DNA of 64,000 nucleotides from Neochlamydia sp. S13. GTDB taxonomy: Bacteria > Chlamydiota > Chlamydiia > Chlamydiales > Parachlamydiaceae. Below the pieces are notes generated by a model. That model worked only from the letters and a program-made list of their open reading frames with translations. It did not search any database and was not told where the DNA came from. Shown one piece after another: positions 52,796 to 62,067 of this stretch; the first letter of the stretch is position 1, and every line of letters starts with the position of its first letter. The position numbers and the translations under genes are program-made. The stretch spans positions 1,798,001 through 1,862,000 of the forward strand of contig NZ_AP017977.1 of NCBI RefSeq assembly GCF_000648235.2. Direction: 5' to 3'.

Positions 52796-53986
52796 CTACC
52801 TTCCTTGCAAGGCTTTTTTAAGCGTATTGACCACTTTTTCGACCTCTTCTAGTTGAAGATCATAGTAAAGAGGCAAGGAAAGAGCCTGAGAATAATAGGC
52901 TTCCATTTTAGGAAAATAGGCAGAAATGTCTCCGCAAAGGTTTATAAAGTAAGGATGCTTATAGATAGGAATATAATGAACTTGCGTTCCAATCATTCTT
53001 TCGCGCAATCTATTCATCACCTGCGTACGTGTAGTTTTATAAGCGTTAAAATTAATTTGAACTACGCATAAATGATAAGCAGTATAGGCATCGAAATCTT
53101 CTGCAAATAAATGAAGATGAGGAATTTCTTTTAATAAGGCACGATAAGCTTTCATCAATTGCCGCCGCTTTTCCACAAAGGTATCCAAGCGCGCCATTTG
53201 GCTCAATCCTAGAGCAGCCTGCAATTCTGTAAAATTATAGTTACCGGTAAGATGTTGCACTTCGTAATACCAGGGTGCTGCCTCTCCTTGTAAATAAGGC
53301 CCTTCGCGTTCAATTCCATTATTTCTAAACAACTTAAGACGGCGATAAAAATCTTCGCTATTTGTGGTGACCATCCCTCCTTCCCCTGTCGTAATTGTTT
53401 TGGCCGCATGAAAACTAAATATAGTCATATCACTCCATCGACAAGAGCCTACTTTTTCTCCCGTGAAGTAAGTAGATCCTAAGGCATGGGCGGCATCTTC
53501 AATCACTACAGTCTCAGGATTTTGGATAGCTTGATCTATTTTTTGCATATCCACAGGTATGCCCGCAAAATGGACAGGCGCCACACAAAGGCGACCGCGT
53601 GAAGAAGGGCGGGCAAGATTATATTTCAGCTGCTGTAAGTCCATATTTCCGCTAGAGCAATCAATATCTAAAAAGACAGGGGTAGTTCCTCGTTGTACCG
53701 CTGCGCCTGCAGTCGCTACGAACGAATTAGGTGTGGTGAGTAGAGAGTCTTGCTGACGCAAGTTTGCTGCAAAGTAAGCACCCATTAAAGCGGAGGTTCC
53801 ACTGCTGAAGGCAACAGCATATTTGACCTGACAATAATGAGCTACGGCACTTTCAAAAGCTTCTACCAGAGGGCCGCGTGTTAAATAATTGCTATTTAAA
53901 GCTTTAGTTACTTCATGAATATCAATCTGATTGATGGATGGCTTGGTATAAGGCAAAAAATTTTCTTTAGTCATAACTTTTAACAA
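52796..53986 (-). CDS. DegT/DnrJ/EryC1-type sugar aminotransferase, PseC-like
   Basis: A 396-residue PLP enzyme. It begins FLPYTKPSINQIDIHEVTKA, as PseC-type enzymes do. SGTSALMGAY binds the cofactor phosphate, EDAAHALGS holds the PLP Asp, and FSFHAAKTITTGEGGM carries the Schiff-base Lys (about residue 190). It would transfer an amino group to a UDP-4-keto-6-deoxy sugar, on the route to pseudaminic acid or another surface sugar. The start is 53986 or the Met four codons on. It is inserted in opposite orientation between the TPR gene and dnaA, where Chlamydia has nothing, suggesting acquisition. No other pathway genes are visible. Confidence 0.8.
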   Translation of the reverse strand: MLKVMTKENFLPYTKPSINQIDIHEVTKALNSNYLTRGPLVEAFESAVAHYCQVKYAVAFSSGTSALMGAYFAANLRQQDSLLTTPNSFVATAGAAVQRGTTPVFLDIDCSSGNMDLQQLKYNLARPSSRGRLCVAPVHFAGIPVDMQKIDQAIQNPETVVIEDAAHALGSTYFTGEKVGSCRWSDMTIFSFHAAKTITTGEGGMVTTNSEDFYRRLKLFRNNGIEREGPYLQGEAAPWYYEVQHLTGNYNFTELQAALGLSQMARLDTFVEKRRQLMKAYRALLKEIPHLHLFAEDFDAYTAYHLCVVQINFNAYKTTRTQVMNRLRERMIGTQVHYIPIYKHPYFINLCGDISAYFPKMEAYYSQALSLPLYYDLQLEEVEKVVNTLKKALQGR

Positions 53987-54949
53987 AACCTACTCAACAA
54001 TGTTTGACAAATTGTCATCAGACAATGAAGGATATCTTTAGAGGTGTCAAGCTACAATTAGACCTTTTTACATATTTTTGCTCTCTCTTTTTTCCCTCAC
54101 CGACAGAAAAGCATATAATTTAATTTCTTAAAATCATAAATAAAAATTTTAACTTGTTGTTTAAGAAACGAGAAACTTTACCTAGCGAATTAGTAAAACT
54201 CCCTCAATTATAAACGAGCAGGAGTCATGCTTATCTCTTTATTCATCAACAAGCTAATTGATTAGACAATTCTTTTGGATGTTGTAGCAAGTAGTTGGAG
54301 TTATATAAACGCTCCTTCTCAAACGGCATAGCAAACTCAACGCTTTAAACTCGCAGATTTTAAAAAAAATCTATTAAAAAATTATAAAAGGGGAGATAAA
54401 TAATATTCCCCTTTAGCCAAGAAAATAGTTATAAAGGGATTAACTTTATAATAAGATTATTCGTTTTTTATTCCTATCCCCTCTCTAAATTACTTCTAAT
54501 AAAATCCATCCAAGGCTCTCTCCCCACAAGATTTATTGTTGCAAGCTGCTAGAAACCATCACTTAAGAACCTAAATCATTTTAGCAATTTTTCACAAGAT
54601 ACTGATTAACAAACATTTATAAAAAGAAGTTTTTTATAAGTGGATACGGAAATATTTTTTATTGCCGCGGCATCTGATTTTCAGCGATTTAATGCCAAAT
54701 ACCCCAAAAGGGGATGATAATTTTCTTGCAGGCAATGCAGCCACATGATAGCTTTTTCCAACGAAATACCTCCAGAACATCTTGTGGAAACGTTGTTTAT
54801 AACTTAAATACACTTTTTCCAGGACTTATATTATTGTCCTTTTGTAGAATAAGAGCTTTAAAATAACTGCTCGGCTCCCGTTAAGGGACCTTTATTTATT
54901 CACAACGATTGCCCCTTTGAACTGTAATTTTTGATTAAGGATCCAAACT
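53987..54949. promoter_or_regulatory. Long non-coding region upstream of dnaA
   Basis: These 960 bases have no gene. A stem-loop AAAGGGGA (54387-54394) / TCCCCTTT (54407-54414) stands out. TTATTCACA at 54896-54904 differs from the DnaA box TTATCCACA at one base and lies 45 bases before the dnaA ATG, a position suited to autoregulation. I do not see the cluster of boxes expected of an origin. AGG at 54938-54940 is the likely dnaA binding site. Confidence 0.45.
54387..54414. other. Stem-loop upstream of dnaA
   Basis: An 8-base perfect stem with a 12-base AT loop. On the minus strand the stem is followed by a T-rich tract, as in a terminator, but no minus-strand gene lies upstream of it. Its role is unknown. 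Confidence 0.45.
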
Positions 54950-56296
54950 ATGTTAGTTCTTGAGACAGAAGATATTTGGACTCAATTTTTAGAATGTGTA
55001 AAAGCAAAGTGCTCAGCCACAGCTTTCGGCAATTGGCTTTCTCCTATTCGGGTGATAGAAAATGCTGGAGATAAAATCACTCTTGAGATTCCTAACATTT
55101 TTGTTAAAGAATATCTTTTTTCCAATTTCCATAGCGAACTTTGCGCTTTTTTACCTGTTAATGCCAACGGTGAGCCTTCTATTCAATTCAAATTGGCAAC
55201 GCCAGCTAAGAAAACCTCCTCTACCCTTCTTAACGTACCGGCGAGTTATACCCCGCCAGTAGAAGAGCAAACTTATGAAGTAAAGTTAAACCCTAACTAC
55301 CGCTTTGAAACATTTATTGAAGGGCCTGCTAACCAGTTTGTTAAATCTGCTGCCATAGGGATTGCTGCTCGCCCAGGTCAATCTTACAATCCTCTCTTTA
55401 TTCATGGGGGTGTGGGCCTAGGTAAAACGCATATTCTTCACAGTATTGGACACTACATTCGTCAAAATAATAAGAAATTACGCGTTCAATGCATCACCAC
55501 GGAAGCTTTTATTAACGACCTTGTCGATAACTTACGCAACAAATCTGTCGATCGCATGAAAAGGTTTTATCGCTCGGATGTCGATGTTTTACTGGTGGAT
55601 GATATCCAGTTTTTACAAAATCGCCTGAATTTCGAGGAAGAATTTTGTAATACTTTCGAAACCCTCATTAATCAAAATAAACAGATTGTCATTACCAGTG
55701 ATAAGCCTCCTTCCCAACTAAAACTCTCTGAGCGTATGATCGCTCGTATGGAATGGGGGTTAGTCGCCCATATTGGCGTACCGGAACTTGAAACGCGGGT
55801 GGCCATTCTCCAACATAAAGCCCAGCAAAAAGGCTTAGAAATTCCTAATGCTGTTGCCTTCTTTATTGCTGAACATATTTATAACAATGTCCGGCAATTA
55901 GAGGGAGCACTTAATCGTTTAAGCGCCCATAGCCGACTGTTGAATCTTCATATTACAGAAGAATTTGTAGAAAAAACTTTACGCGAAATGCTGCAACATG
56001 CGCCGCGTCATAAAATTACTGTCGATCAAATTTTGAAAAGTGTAGCCGCTATCTTTCAAGTACGGGTGAGTGACCTTAAAGGTTCTATGCGTACAAAAGA
56101 AGTTGCGCTGCCTCGTCAAGTAGCGATGTACCTGGCCTGTAAAATGATCAATGAATCTCTTCAAATGTTAGGCGCTGCTTTTAATAAAACTCACTCTACC
56201 CTTCTCCATGCTTGCAAAAACATTGAAAAAAAGCTCACCGCTGATGAAACTCTAAGACGGCAAATTAGCATGGTTGAACGCAACATTCATGCTTAG
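54950..56296 (+). CDS. dnaA: Chromosomal replication initiator DnaA
   Basis: A 448-residue DnaA. The N-terminal domain (about 1-80) has the WLSPI segment of the self-association fold. The AAA+ part has Walker [13 protein letters not shown] (about 152-163) and Walker [11 protein letters not shown] (about 214). The C-terminal DNA-binding signature reads [18 protein letters not shown], a variant of the usual DHTTVLHACRKIE. It follows the division cluster as in Chlamydia, where this copy is called dnaA2; a second dnaA would be expected elsewhere in the genome. Confidence 0.95.
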   Translation: MLVLETEDIWTQFLECVKAKCSATAFGNWLSPIRVIENAGDKITLEIPNIFVKEYLFSNFHSELCAFLPVNANGEPSIQFKLATPAKKTSSTLLNVPASYTPPVEEQTYEVKLNPNYRFETFIEGPANQFVKSAAIGIAARPGQSYNPLFIHGGVGLGKTHILHSIGHYIRQNNKKLRVQCITTEAFINDLVDNLRNKSVDRMKRFYRSDVDVLLVDDIQFLQNRLNFEEEFCNTFETLINQNKQIVITSDKPPSQLKLSERMIARMEWGLVAHIGVPELETRVAILQHKAQQKGLEIPNAVAFFIAEHIYNNVRQLEGALNRLSAHSRLLNLHITEEFVEKTLREMLQHAPRHKITVDQILKSVAAIFQVRVSDLKGSMRTKEVALPRQVAMYLACKMINESLQMLGAAFNKTHSTLLHACKNIEKKLTADETLRRQISMVERNIHA

Positions 56297-56526
56297 AATA
56301 AAAGCTCGCTATGAATAAACCTTGGCTCCAAGGAATTACCTAACAAAAAAGCTTAGTTAAGATCTTTAATAGTTAATATTTTATAAACTAGGGATTATAA
56401 AACAGCTTTAACTTGTATAAAAAGTTTTTATAGTGTCCATTTCATGGCTTTAAAATCTAAGAAGCTTCCACAGGCTTACAACTGTTAAGATTAGTTACTT
56501 TCCTCTAAATATTTAAAGGAATCACC
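56297..56526. other. Non-coding stretch between dnaA and the MITE
   Basis: 230 AT-rich bases; no gene, terminator or repeat is evident. Confidence 0.4.
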
Positions 56527-56691
56527 GTAAGCGTCCACGGGGTAAGCCCAGCTTTAGATGTGGTTCTGCAGGCATCTGCTAAGCTAAAAATACTTGTAAA
56601 TAGCTGGTTTTCCTATTTACTACACTTTCTGATTTACATTATCTTCCGAACATCAAGAGCGTAAACAGTTCTGTCCCCGGTGACCGCTTAC
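56527..56691. mobile_element. Non-autonomous element (MITE) with IS66-like ends, copy B
   Basis: This 165-base element is similar along its whole length to 15803-15966. It begins GTAAGCGTCCACGGGG and ends CCCCGGTGACCGCTTAC. The 8-base flanks GAATCACC (56519-56526) and TACTCACG (56692-56699) match at five positions, so any target duplication has decayed. No coding capacity. Confidence 0.78.
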
Positions 56692-56941
56692 TACTCACGG
56701 GCTATGATAGGTTTTACCGACACACCGCTATAGTTTATCTCATAGTCAATCGAACAAAAAAGGGCTCCAGTTTATTTGGATTGCCAGTTGATATATTTAA
56801 CCTTTTAAAAACTTCATTCCTTAGATCCAAGCTTTATACTTCTTAAAGCACACTAAAAAGGCTGCCTTTTAGATAGATCATCCTCAGCGGAAAGAAAAAA
56901 ATTTGTTTAACAATTAACTTTCTAACTCTAAAAGAGTTGTC

Positions 56942-59900
56942 CTAGTAATTTATATTATTTACCCTTGTTTGGTTTTTTAAAGGTTCATACCTTTTCTTCA
57001 CCTTAAAAGGTATTTCATTTTTAAAAAGGTTAATTTGCAAAACATCTAAATGGTTTTGTACTTCTTTAGAAATAGGTTCTTTATGTACTATCTCTATAAA
57101 ATTTGATTCATTCCAACTCTCTGCAATTAACAGCTGATCCCGCATGACCTTAAATTCAAGATACTCTTTTATTATAACCTGGTTATCCGAAAGAGTAGCT
57201 TTTTTAGCATCTAACAATTTTACATTATAGATTCCTTTAGCCCGCAAAATGATCTCTTCATCCTCAAAACAAATTTCGTATGTTTTTGTAGGTTTGGTAC
57301 GCGAAGAGTTTCTAAAAGAACTTATCAATTTTTGACCCATTAACCTTTCTTGTAGATAATTTAAAGTAGAGGGTCCATAAGCGTAAGCACTAGTCTGATG
57401 CACAAATTTTAAGACAGCTAACAAGCTAGAAAATTCTTCTCGAGAATAAACTACCTCTTGGCACATCTTAGAAAACTGCTCACATCCTTTTATGATAGCC
57501 TCTTGTATAATTTCCGAATCATCTCCATGGATAACAAAATAATTCAAGAGAGCTTGTATCTCATGCCGCTCATATCCTAGCTGTTGCGTAAGGTTTTTAA
57601 TAAAATCGGTAAAAAAGTTTTTTACTTCCGCTAAGGTTTTCAAGCTACCGTAGATCAAAAGATCTTGACGACCTGCGATAAGCTTTAATGCCTTAGATTC
57701 TAATACATAGAGCCATTCGGTAGCTTTACCAGCCTGAGTCATTTTTGCGGAGGTAATATATTTTCCTACGCTGCCTAAATTTTCATTGAATCTAAAAGCT
57801 GCTAAAGCATTTTTATCCGACTCCCAATATTCATCTTTTTCTTTATACCATTTATTTTCTCTTTCTTCTAAAAAATAGACAGGAAACTTTTTGCTTACCC
57901 ACAGTTCATGCTTGATACGTTCATCAATATTAGTAACAATATTTTTTAAAGAGTTGATGATCTGCTCATACCTTAGTCTAACATAATTAATGATTCCTTG
58001 ATCCGTCCCCTTTTCACTACGAGCAGCCACAGTATCCCCAAAAGCCCGTCTGAGTCCTAGATTAATTTCATTCAAGAGAGAAGCGATTTGGATAGAAGTG
58101 TCCAAATCCTCTGCCATTTTTTTAAGAGCATCTGCTTTACCATCATCCCCTTTAAAAATAACTTTTCGAAGCTTGCCAGAAAAAGCAAGCGCTCTTTTCT
58201 CATTTTCTATTAGGGTCACTAATCCTTGCATAGCTTTTTGATACAAATATAGATTGAGGATAGGAGATCGACTCACTTGACTAGCATCAATCCATTTCAA
58301 TAAATTTTTCGCATTGGTAGAGGATTTTTTGCCCTCTACCGGAATTTTTCGATTTTTTCCCAAATCCAGAAGAAAACCTGCTAAAAGATCGACGATGATG
58401 TGATGCTCCTCAGAAGGTTTTACTTCAGCATTGAATAAAACTTCTTTGAAATCTAAAGGAGTAAGCCCAATGGAGCCCCGCTTACGAGCCGGTGTGAAGG
58501 AAAAATCCTTTAAATTTCTTTCTATTAACGCCTCAGCGCTTAGTATCATTTCGCTAAGAGCCTTTTTAAGAAACTTATTTTGAGATAAATCCCTATAATT
58601 TTCTTTAATAAATTGAAGATTTTCTTCTAGGTTTTTTATTTTTTCAATCCCAGCTAGGTCGAGGGTAGGAAGGCTTTGGCGTTTTCTTTCCTGGCTAGCT
58701 TTATTATCTATACGAGGATGCCTCATTAGGCTATCGCTAGAGGAGGGAGAGGGAAGACTCTTACGGATTGAACGGCTATTGAAAAAAGGTTCACCTTCTT
58801 CTAAAGAAGAATTTAAAATTTTATACTTTCCAGACAAAGAGGTTGACGAGATAGCAAGGCAAGCAGTTTTTTCTGAGTCTGCCAGCCCTGATCGATTTTT
58901 TGCAGGGAGGCTTGTTAGCTTAATCCGAGGCTCTTTATTAACATAATACTTGTCTTTAGGATATTCAAATTGGATGCGCTCAGTTATGTTTGCCTGAATG
59001 GCTTTTAAAGAACAGATCACTTCATGATAACGCATGATAAAATAATTGTTGCACTCTTCTTCTTTTACTCTATTTTCTGCTTTATCTAAGCTGTTTATCT
59101 CTCCCTCTTCGTCTATAGCTGCTCCATCTTCAAAGGCGCGGTTTACACAACGGCTAAGATCGTATAGTATCGTGGCAAGTTGCGGCGTTGTATGCAACGT
59201 CTCTATCATTTGAATGACTACCTGGTTTTTCGGAGCATCTCTCCTAAAATCTGTCCGAATGGTATGGTTAGTGGCAATAAAAGCTTTTTCATTCTCTAAT
59301 AATTCTATTAAAGCTCCCATAGCATTTTGATAAGCCATAAGATTTTTTACTACTGAAGGACTTATTTCTTTTAAAGCTATCCATTTGACTAAATTAGTTT
59401 CATTGGTAGAATTTTTACAATCATATCCTTCCTGTACAGGAACTTGATGATTTTTTTTCAAGACAAGTAGACACTCTCTAAGCATCCTAGCAATGGCATC
59501 ATGGCCCGTCGAGGGTTGAACTTTTAGGTTGAACAAAAATTGGCTAAAATCACCTAGGGTCACTCCAATCGATACTACTTTTCTTGGAGAATAAAGTAGA
59601 TTACCCTCCGAACATAATTCATTATAAAACATTTGAGAAAGAGATTTTATTTCTACTAAAGAAGATCTTAATTCTCCCCTACTTTCATCGCCAAGCTTAT
59701 TAGCGACTAACCGAATCTTTTGTTCTAAATCCCTTAAATAGCAGTTCGCCGCTGTCTTAATAGAGGATGTAGAAGGCAAAATATCTTCAAGCTCTTCTTC
59801 TTTTCTTAAAATAGTATTTTGTACAGGCTTAAAAGCTTCCGATACACTAGTTTTAACAGATAGAACTCGAGAAAAACTAGCGCTACGCGCTTTTTCGGTG

Positions 59901-60040
59901 GGGGAATTTTTTAACTGCTCAAAAGTTACTTTTAAGTCCTGAGAATTTTTTTTATTAACTGCTTTTTCTTCCGAAGACAGTTGGGAATGATGAGGATTAA
60001 AATTAAGAATGGATTTTTCTATCCCAGGGTAAGAGGTCAT
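56942..60040 (-). CDS. Large protein of unknown function with an internal duplication (candidate effector)
   Basis: A 1032-residue protein; GGAGTGCTAGT precedes the ATG. Two homologous regions span about residues 103-358 and 468-713. Matching landmarks are SIGVTLGDFSQFLFNLKVQP with SIGLTPLDFKEVLFNAEVKP, NLVKWIALKEIS with NLLKWIDASQVS, IELLENEKAF with VTLIENEKRA, and YHEVICSLKAIQANITERI with YEQIINSLKNIVTNIDERI. A Ser-rich, probably disordered linker lies between (about 375-460). The C-terminal 320 residues are unique, ending in a more beta-rich part. No signal peptide, membrane helix or enzyme motif is seen. The size, modular build and place next to an F-box/LRR gene suggest a secreted protein, but that is inference. 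Confidence 0.72.
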   Translation of the reverse strand: MTSYPGIEKSILNFNPHHSQLSSEEKAVNKKNSQDLKVTFEQLKNSPTEKARSASFSRVLSVKTSVSEAFKPVQNTILRKEEELEDILPSTSSIKTAANCYLRDLEQKIRLVANKLGDESRGELRSSLVEIKSLSQMFYNELCSEGNLLYSPRKVVSIGVTLGDFSQFLFNLKVQPSTGHDAIARMLRECLLVLKKNHQVPVQEGYDCKNSTNETNLVKWIALKEISPSVVKNLMAYQNAMGALIELLENEKAFIATNHTIRTDFRRDAPKNQVVIQMIETLHTTPQLATILYDLSRCVNRAFEDGAAIDEEGEINSLDKAENRVKEEECNNYFIMRYHEVICSLKAIQANITERIQFEYPKDKYYVNKEPRIKLTSLPAKNRSGLADSEKTACLAISSTSLSGKYKILNSSLEEGEPFFNSRSIRKSLPSPSSSDSLMRHPRIDNKASQERKRQSLPTLDLAGIEKIKNLEENLQFIKENYRDLSQNKFLKKALSEMILSAEALIERNLKDFSFTPARKRGSIGLTPLDFKEVLFNAEVKPSEEHHIIVDLLAGFLLDLGKNRKIPVEGKKSSTNAKNLLKWIDASQVSRSPILNLYLYQKAMQGLVTLIENEKRALAFSGKLRKVIFKGDDGKADALKKMAEDLDTSIQIASLLNEINLGLRRAFGDTVAARSEKGTDQGIINYVRLRYEQIINSLKNIVTNIDERIKHELWVSKKFPVYFLEERENKWYKEKDEYWESDKNALAAFRFNENLGSVGKYITSAKMTQAGKATEWLYVLESKALKLIAGRQDLLIYGSLKTLAEVKNFFTDFIKNLTQQLGYERHEIQALLNYFVIHGDDSEIIQEAIIKGCEQFSKMCQEVVYSREEFSSLLAVLKFVHQTSAYAYGPSTLNYLQERLMGQKLISSFRNSSRTKPTKTYEICFEDEEIILRAKGIYNVKLLDAKKATLSDNQVIIKEYLEFKVMRDQLLIAESWNESNFIEIVHKEPISKEVQNHLDVLQINLFKNEIPFKVKKRYEPLKNQTRVNNINY

Positions 60041-60371
60041 ACTAGCACTCCTAAATATTAAGATTATAACAGGCGCCTTTTAATTTATTATAATCAAACA
60101 TTTAAGGACAATTCTTATAAACTCATTTGGGATAAGGGAATGATCTATTCTCTCTATCCTATCAGATTGCATGACATTTCTTTAGATGTTAATCCAACCT
60201 GATACTAAAAGTTATATTGTACTTTGATTTTGAAAAAGCCTACTTCTTTCTTTGCAAGATTAAAGGTTAAAGGTATACTTATAGCATATTCTTGTATCTT
60301 TCGCTTACTCTCTATAGGCCTTAGCACTAAAAAGGCTAAAGGTATGGATAAATCTTAAAGAGGTCGTAAAA
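60041..60371. promoter_or_regulatory. Divergent region between the large gene and LRR gene 4
   Basis: This 330-base region must drive both divergent genes. The LRR module and its promoter, found before LRR genes 1-3, are absent here. No clear promoter hexamers stand out. Confidence 0.4.
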
Positions 60372-61580
60372 TTGAATCCTAGCTCTTCTACTACCATTGA
60401 ACATCTACCTAATGAAATACTACTCTCTATTTTAAAGAAGTGCGCTAGCCCTTCCTTATTTAGTGTAGGTAGAAGATGGCACCATCTCCTAGCTAATGAA
60501 GTCATGCCTTCTCTTTATAAGAAAATAGGTAAAGTACATGTCCCTTTAGGAGATTGTAACAAACAGGCTCTTATTTTAGACAAAATTTATAGGCTAGAAA
60601 TTGGGCTTTCTAAAGTTGCTAAAGTAAATGCAATCTTTAAACAAATCTTTGCTCTAGCTAAATCTCTTTCACCTTTAGAATTAGAATTTAAATGGGTAAC
60701 CAAGGAAAAAAGATATTTTACCTTCGCTAATTACGCCTCTTATCATATAAATATTAATCGCCTGTTAATGTGGAACGCACTGCCTGGTGGAAGGGAGTAC
60801 TTAGAGCAAGAGAAAATCAAATATTTGCCTTTAGAAAAAAAGGGGGAGCTTTTTAAAAAGTGGATAGAAAGGCGTGGCAAAGATATTACTGGCCTAGAGA
60901 TAGCAACAATCGGCTTGACGTTTTTACCTTCAGAAATACAACACTTATCCAACCTAAAACACCTTAGCCTAGAAAATAATAAGCTAACATTTCTTCCAAA
61001 AGAAATAGGACAGCTATCACAGCTGCAGAAGCTTACCTTAAACCACAACCAGCTAACAAGCCTTCCCGCTGAGATAGGACAGCTATCCACGCTGATTGAG
61101 CTTAACATAAACGATAACTATTTAACCTCCCTTCCTTCAGAGATAAAACGGATAGCTTATCTGCAAGGCCTTGACTTAGGCAACAACCAGTTTGCTGTTT
61201 TTCCTTTAGAAATCACCCATCTAGTTCAGCTAAAGTGGCTTTTCTTGCAAAGTAACCAGCTCACCAGCCTTCCTGCAGAAATAAAGCAACTCTCTCAGCT
61301 AGAAATAATTAGCCTAGACCACAACCAGCTTACCTTTCTTCCTGCTGAGATAGGGCAACTCTCTCAGCTGGAACTAATTAACGTAGATTACAACCAGCTT
61401 ACCTCTCTCCCTGCAGAGCTAGAACAGCTTTCTTATCTAGAAAATCTTAGCGTAATCAGCAACCAAATTGATAGCCTTCCTGCAGGACTAGGACAACTAC
61501 CTAAAGGGGTAAATTTTAATTTAAAGGAAAACCCACTGAAATCCATTCCAAATGAAATAAAGCAGCGTTTTAATCCTTAA
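60372..61580 (+). CDS. F-box-like, leucine-rich-repeat protein 4 (divergent)
   Basis: A 402-residue paralogue. The start aligned with the other three genes is TTG at 60372 (NPSSSTTIEHLPNEILLSIL against HPISSASIESLPNELLLPIL), with AAAGAGG upstream, so a rare start codon appears to be used. The F-box-like segment (about 8-50) ends GRRWHHLLANE. Nine LRR units run from about residue 185 to 390 and are much more varied than in genes 1-3, for example TFLPSEIQHLSNLKHLSLEN and AVFPLEITHLVQLKWLFLQS. The cap ends EIKQRFNP. This is an older member that has escaped repeat homogenisation. Confidence 0.82.
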   Translation: MNPSSSTTIEHLPNEILLSILKKCASPSLFSVGRRWHHLLANEVMPSLYKKIGKVHVPLGDCNKQALILDKIYRLEIGLSKVAKVNAIFKQIFALAKSLSPLELEFKWVTKEKRYFTFANYASYHININRLLMWNALPGGREYLEQEKIKYLPLEKKGELFKKWIERRGKDITGLEIATIGLTFLPSEIQHLSNLKHLSLENNKLTFLPKEIGQLSQLQKLTLNHNQLTSLPAEIGQLSTLIELNINDNYLTSLPSEIKRIAYLQGLDLGNNQFAVFPLEITHLVQLKWLFLQSNQLTSLPAEIKQLSQLEIISLDHNQLTFLPAEIGQLSQLELINVDYNQLTSLPAELEQLSYLENLSVISNQIDSLPAGLGQLPKGVNFNLKENPLKSIPNEIKQRFNP

Positions 61581-61789
61581 TCAGAAAATTTCGCATCTTT
61601 ATTACCAATAAGCTGAAGGAGTGATTACTATGGGCAGAAGGCTGTAAAGATTCTTACAGCGTTTTATATCTCGCATTTTATAAGTTAATTTCCCTCGTCA
61701 TCTAACTTCTGCCAGGGAGGCCTAAAACCAGTAAAACATGCCTCATGTTAGGGTTTAAATTAAGGATTAATTCTTTTATCCGTGATTTC
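61581..61789. other. Short non-coding stretch
   Basis: 210 bases after LRR gene 4. The segment around 61650 (AAGATTCTTACAGC) resembles 6234-6246, but is too short to classify. Confidence 0.35.
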
Positions 61790-62067
61790 TCACCACATTT
61801 CAGAATAATAGAATTTTTGGTAAGGAGGCCCTAAGCATCTAAGGATAATTCTATGGCGTTCTTTCAAATTGGTAATTTGCAATTTTTTATGGTCAATAAA
61901 GACCATATGCAGGCCTAGGAAACAGAAAAACACCCAGCGTGTGGTTGGCTTTTGAGTAGGTTTCTTAAGCTGATTTAAGAAGTTCTCACCATTTTCTCGT
62001 AATTTTTCTCGAATCTTATATTCAAGCGCAGAATAGACCAAAAGGCATAAAGTCATTACCATTAAAA
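61790..62067 (-). pseudogene. C-terminal part of a third IS1634-like transposase, cut by an insertion
   Basis: The minus strand encodes about 90 residues (MVMTLCLLVYSALEYKIREK, then PTTRWVFFCFLGLHM) that I recognise as the C-terminus of a group of IS1634-like transposases. The upstream codons continue on the other side of IS1634 copy 3, at 63924-64000, and read in frame to ...PERIEALLMVM across the TTAAAA duplication. The gene was therefore intact here before that insertion. Confidence 0.75.

Noticed and set aside
54387-54414. Hairpin as a terminator for a minus-strand transcript
   Set aside because: It has a T-rich tract on the minus strand, but no minus-strand gene ends there.
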